NCBI GenBank assembly: GCA_034433775.1 | Contig: DAOUAI010000054.1 | Location: 1-7,711, forward strand | Origin: CALJTV01 sp034433775 | GTDB taxonomy: Bacteria > Chloroflexota > Dehalococcoidia > GIF9 > UBA5629 | DNA: 7,711 nt | Direction: 5' to 3' | Part shown: piece by piece, positions 6,509 to 7,711 of the stretch | Layout of the letters: the number at the start of each line of letters is the position of its first letter | How positions within the stretch are numbered: position 1 is the stretch's first letter | The notes under the pieces: model-generated | Seen by the model: the letters and a program-made list of their open reading frames with translations, nothing else | Told to the model about the DNA's origin: nothing | Database searches by the model: none | Program-made: the position numbers and the translations under genes

Positions 6509-6537
6509 TTGACACAATAGATGCCGTTTGCTACAAT
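6509..6537 (+). promoter_or_regulatory. Promoter of the cobalamin riboswitch transcript
   Basis: A perfect -35 TTGACA (6509-6514), a 17-base spacer and the -10 TACAAT (6532-6537), again extended by TGC (6529-6531). Transcription should begin near 6544, about 20 bases before the riboswitch aptamer. It is the strongest promoter in the window and diverges from the tyrA promoter about 100 bases away. Confidence 0.8.
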
Positions 6538-6563
6538 CAGCACTAGCAAATCGAATATATTGA

Positions 6564-6697
6564 GCAGGGTGCTCTCAGGCAACTGAGAGCTTAAATGGAG
6601 AGCAAGCCGGTGGAATTCCGGCACAGTCCCGCCTGCTGTAAGAGTCAGAACGCCTGCCCTGCGATTTCATCTGCCTCCGCGGAGAAGGGGGGAGATG
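6564..6697 (+). ncRNA. Cobalamin (B12) riboswitch with downstream hairpin
   Basis: The conserved B12-box core is clear: AGCCGGTGGAATTCCGGCAC (6605-6624), then GTCCCGCC, AGTCAG and CGCCTGCC. A closing stem pairs GCAGGG (6564-6569) with CCCTGC (6657-6662). An internal arm is a perfect 8-bp stem, GCTCTCAG/CTGAGAGC (6571-6590), capped by a GCAA tetraloop. Downstream, 6668-6678 pairs with 6687-6697 (one G-G mismatch, one G-T pair) to form a hairpin. Its loop contains GCGG (6679-6682), complementary to CCGC in the core (6629-6632), a candidate for the kissing loop known in this family. No T-run follows the hairpin, and the gene's AGGAG begins 12 bases after it, so control of translation initiation is more likely than termination. 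Binding of adenosyl- or another cobalamin should switch off the lipoprotein gene at 6721. Confidence 0.93.
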
Positions 6698-6708
6698 TAT
6701 ATTATTCT

Positions 6709-6713
6709 AGGAG
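6709..6713 (+). promoter_or_regulatory. Ribosome binding site of the BtuF-like gene
   Basis: AGGAG seven bases before the ATG at 6721, next to the riboswitch hairpin; it is the likely point of control. The CTCC in the 5' arm of that hairpin (6675-6678) could pair with GGAG as an alternative fold, but the match is only four bases. Confidence 0.75.
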
Positions 6714-6720
6714 CACAGCT

Positions 6721-7711
6721 ATGAAAGGTAGTTTGCTAAAGCTTTCGCTGTTAACTCTACTATTTGTTTCCTTAATAAGCTTTGCATGTCAAATACCGTC
6801 CGGTGAACCCCCTGCTTCTACGCCCTCTCCGCAAGTACCAACAGAAGAGATACCAGTTGAAACCAAGCCTGAAGAAGAAGTACCCACCTTCCCTGTCGTA
6901 GTTGTTGACGATTTAGGCAGGAAGATAACAATACAGCATTTGCCTCAGCGGATAGTCTCACTGGCTCCAAGTAATACAGAGATACTCTTTGCACTCGGTT
7001 TAGGCGATAAGATCGTAGGTACGACTGATTACTGTGACTATCCAGAAGCTGCAAAAGATAAACCGCGTGTCGCTGGTTATTCAAATCCCAATATTGAAAA
7101 GTTAATGTCCTTAGAACCAGACCTAATAATAGCCGAGTCTATACACGAGAGGATGGTGCTCCCAGCGCTAGAAAGACTGGGGCTAACTGTCATTGTGACA
7201 TCGGCAACGTCTTTGGATATTATACTGCATGATGTTGAACTCATCGGGCAAGTCACAGGTAAAAGCATCACCGCAGCACGGTTGACAGAAAACATGAGAA
7301 AAAGGATAGAAGCAGTGACTGAAAAGACGCGCAACATACCAATTGAGCAACGTCCTAGAGTGCTTTATGTATGCTGGCACAGTCCGATATGGACAATGGG
7401 CAGTGATACTTTCATCGATGACCTTATCTGGAAGGCTGGGGGTGTTAATGTTTTTGCCAGTGATTTTAAAAAATCACGCGCTGTATCCCTGGAAGCGGTT
7501 GTAGATAAAGACCCACAGATAATAATCATCAGTGGCATGAGCACGACAGGTAATCTGATATATAACTCCATAATTAAAGAGGCACGTCTTAGAGACGTCA
7601 GTGCAATTGCCGACAATCGTGTTTACAAAATCAGTGATGCCAACCTGATCGAACGTCCAGGCCCCAGAATAGTAGATGGGTTAGAAGAGGTCGCTAAATA
7701 TATCCACCCAA
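6721..7711 (+). CDS. btuF: Corrinoid ABC transporter substrate-binding lipoprotein, BtuF-like (open at right edge)
   Basis: Extracytoplasmic binding protein that would deliver cobalamin or another corrinoid to an ABC importer. The 330 codons seen have no stop; family length suggests only the last 10-30 are missing. Residues 1-22 are a signal peptide (Lys2, Lys7, then a Leu-rich core) ending in SFAC, with Cys23 as the lipidation site; the box is acceptable but not the classic LxxC. A Pro/Glu/Ser/Thr-rich linker spans about 24-57. The helical-backbone metal receptor fold follows: DDLGRKITI (63-71), RIVSLAPSNTEILFALGLGDKIVG (77-100), NIEKLMSLEPDLII (124-137), CWHSPIWTMG (218-227), TFIDDLIWKAGG (230-241), and RPGPRIVDGLEEVA (312-325). 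The RPGPRIVDGLE ending is common in BtuF. Sequence alone would also allow an iron-siderophore receptor, but the B12 riboswitch upstream makes corrinoid the likely ligand. Genes for permease and ATPase would be expected just downstream. Confidence 0.9.
   Translation, partial: MKGSLLKLSLLTLLFVSLISFACQIPSGEPPASTPSPQVPTEEIPVETKPEEEVPTFPVVVVDDLGRKITIQHLPQRIVSLAPSNTEILFALGLGDKIVGTTDYCDYPEAAKDKPRVAGYSNPNIEKLMSLEPDLIIAESIHERMVLPALERLGLTVIVTSATSLDIILHDVELIGQVTGKSITAARLTENMRKRIEAVTEKTRNIPIEQRPRVLYVCWHSPIWTMGSDTFIDDLIWKAGGVNVFASDFKKSRAVSLEAVVDKDPQIIIISGMSTTGNLIYNSIIKEARLRDVSAIADNRVYKISDANLIERPGPRIVDGLEEVAKYIHP

Noticed and set aside
6400..6624. A minus-strand open frame of 74 codons in the tyrA/riboswitch intergenic region.
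   Set aside because: It crosses the riboswitch promoter and aptamer antisense and has no family signature; these regulatory elements explain the sequence better.
6668..6706. The riboswitch downstream hairpin as an intrinsic terminator.
   Set aside because: It is followed by TATATTATTC rather than a run of T, so it does not meet the usual pattern.
6818..7616. Several short minus-strand frames on the right side.
   Set aside because: They are antisense shadows of the BtuF-like gene, which has a signal peptide, domain motifs and a ribosome binding site.
1..7711. CRISPR arrays, insertion sequences, phage genes, toxin-antitoxin pairs, tandem repeats or an unknown multi-gene defence system.
   Set aside because: Reading both strands found only recognisable housekeeping or uptake genes, one hydrolase of unknown substrate and no repeated units; the tRNA shows no sign of adjacent integration.

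Overview
This window looks like ordinary bacterial chromosome of moderate base composition (GC in the 40s by eye). It shows no insertion sequence, phage gene, CRISPR array or other accessory system. My best guess at the source is a member of Chloroflexota, perhaps class Dehalococcoidia. The guess rests on the general look of MiaB, guanylate kinase and the aromatic amino acid enzymes, and on a corrinoid uptake gene behind a B12 riboswitch. It is an inference, not a demonstrated assignment.

Layout. (1) Positions 1-2213, minus strand: a tRNA-Ser(GCU) gene with a strong promoter, then miaB (tRNA methylthiotransferase), then the N-terminal part of nadB (L-aspartate oxidase), which runs off the left edge. 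(2) Positions 2337-3559, plus strand: a promoter, ybeY (rRNA maturation endonuclease) and, 12 bases later, a metallo-beta-lactamase-fold hydrolase of unknown substrate. (3) Positions 3572-6392, minus strand: an operon transcribed tyrA > aroA > gmk, giving prephenate/arogenate dehydrogenase, EPSP synthase and guanylate kinase. It meets the hydrolase gene tail to tail with 12 bases between the stop codons. (4) Positions 6509-7711, plus strand: a near-consensus promoter, a cobalamin riboswitch and a lipoprotein of the BtuF type (corrinoid-binding protein of an ABC importer), which is open at the right edge.

How the genes work together. The tRNA, miaB and ybeY group concerns translation; nadB starts NAD synthesis. 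tyrA and aroA belong to the shikimate and tyrosine pathway, with gmk as a passenger. The riboswitch gene is a B12-repressed uptake gene; its transporter partners would be expected just beyond the window.

The most notable signals are non-coding. Three promoters carry a TGC-extended -10 box. In two places (tyrA and ybeY) the promoter sits so close to the start codon that the mRNA should be leaderless or nearly so, and for tyrA this changes the most likely start codon. The riboswitch can be read almost base by base, including a closing stem and a downstream hairpin beside the ribosome binding site. EPSP synthase has Ala where E. coli has Gly96. I found no convincing new biological system.
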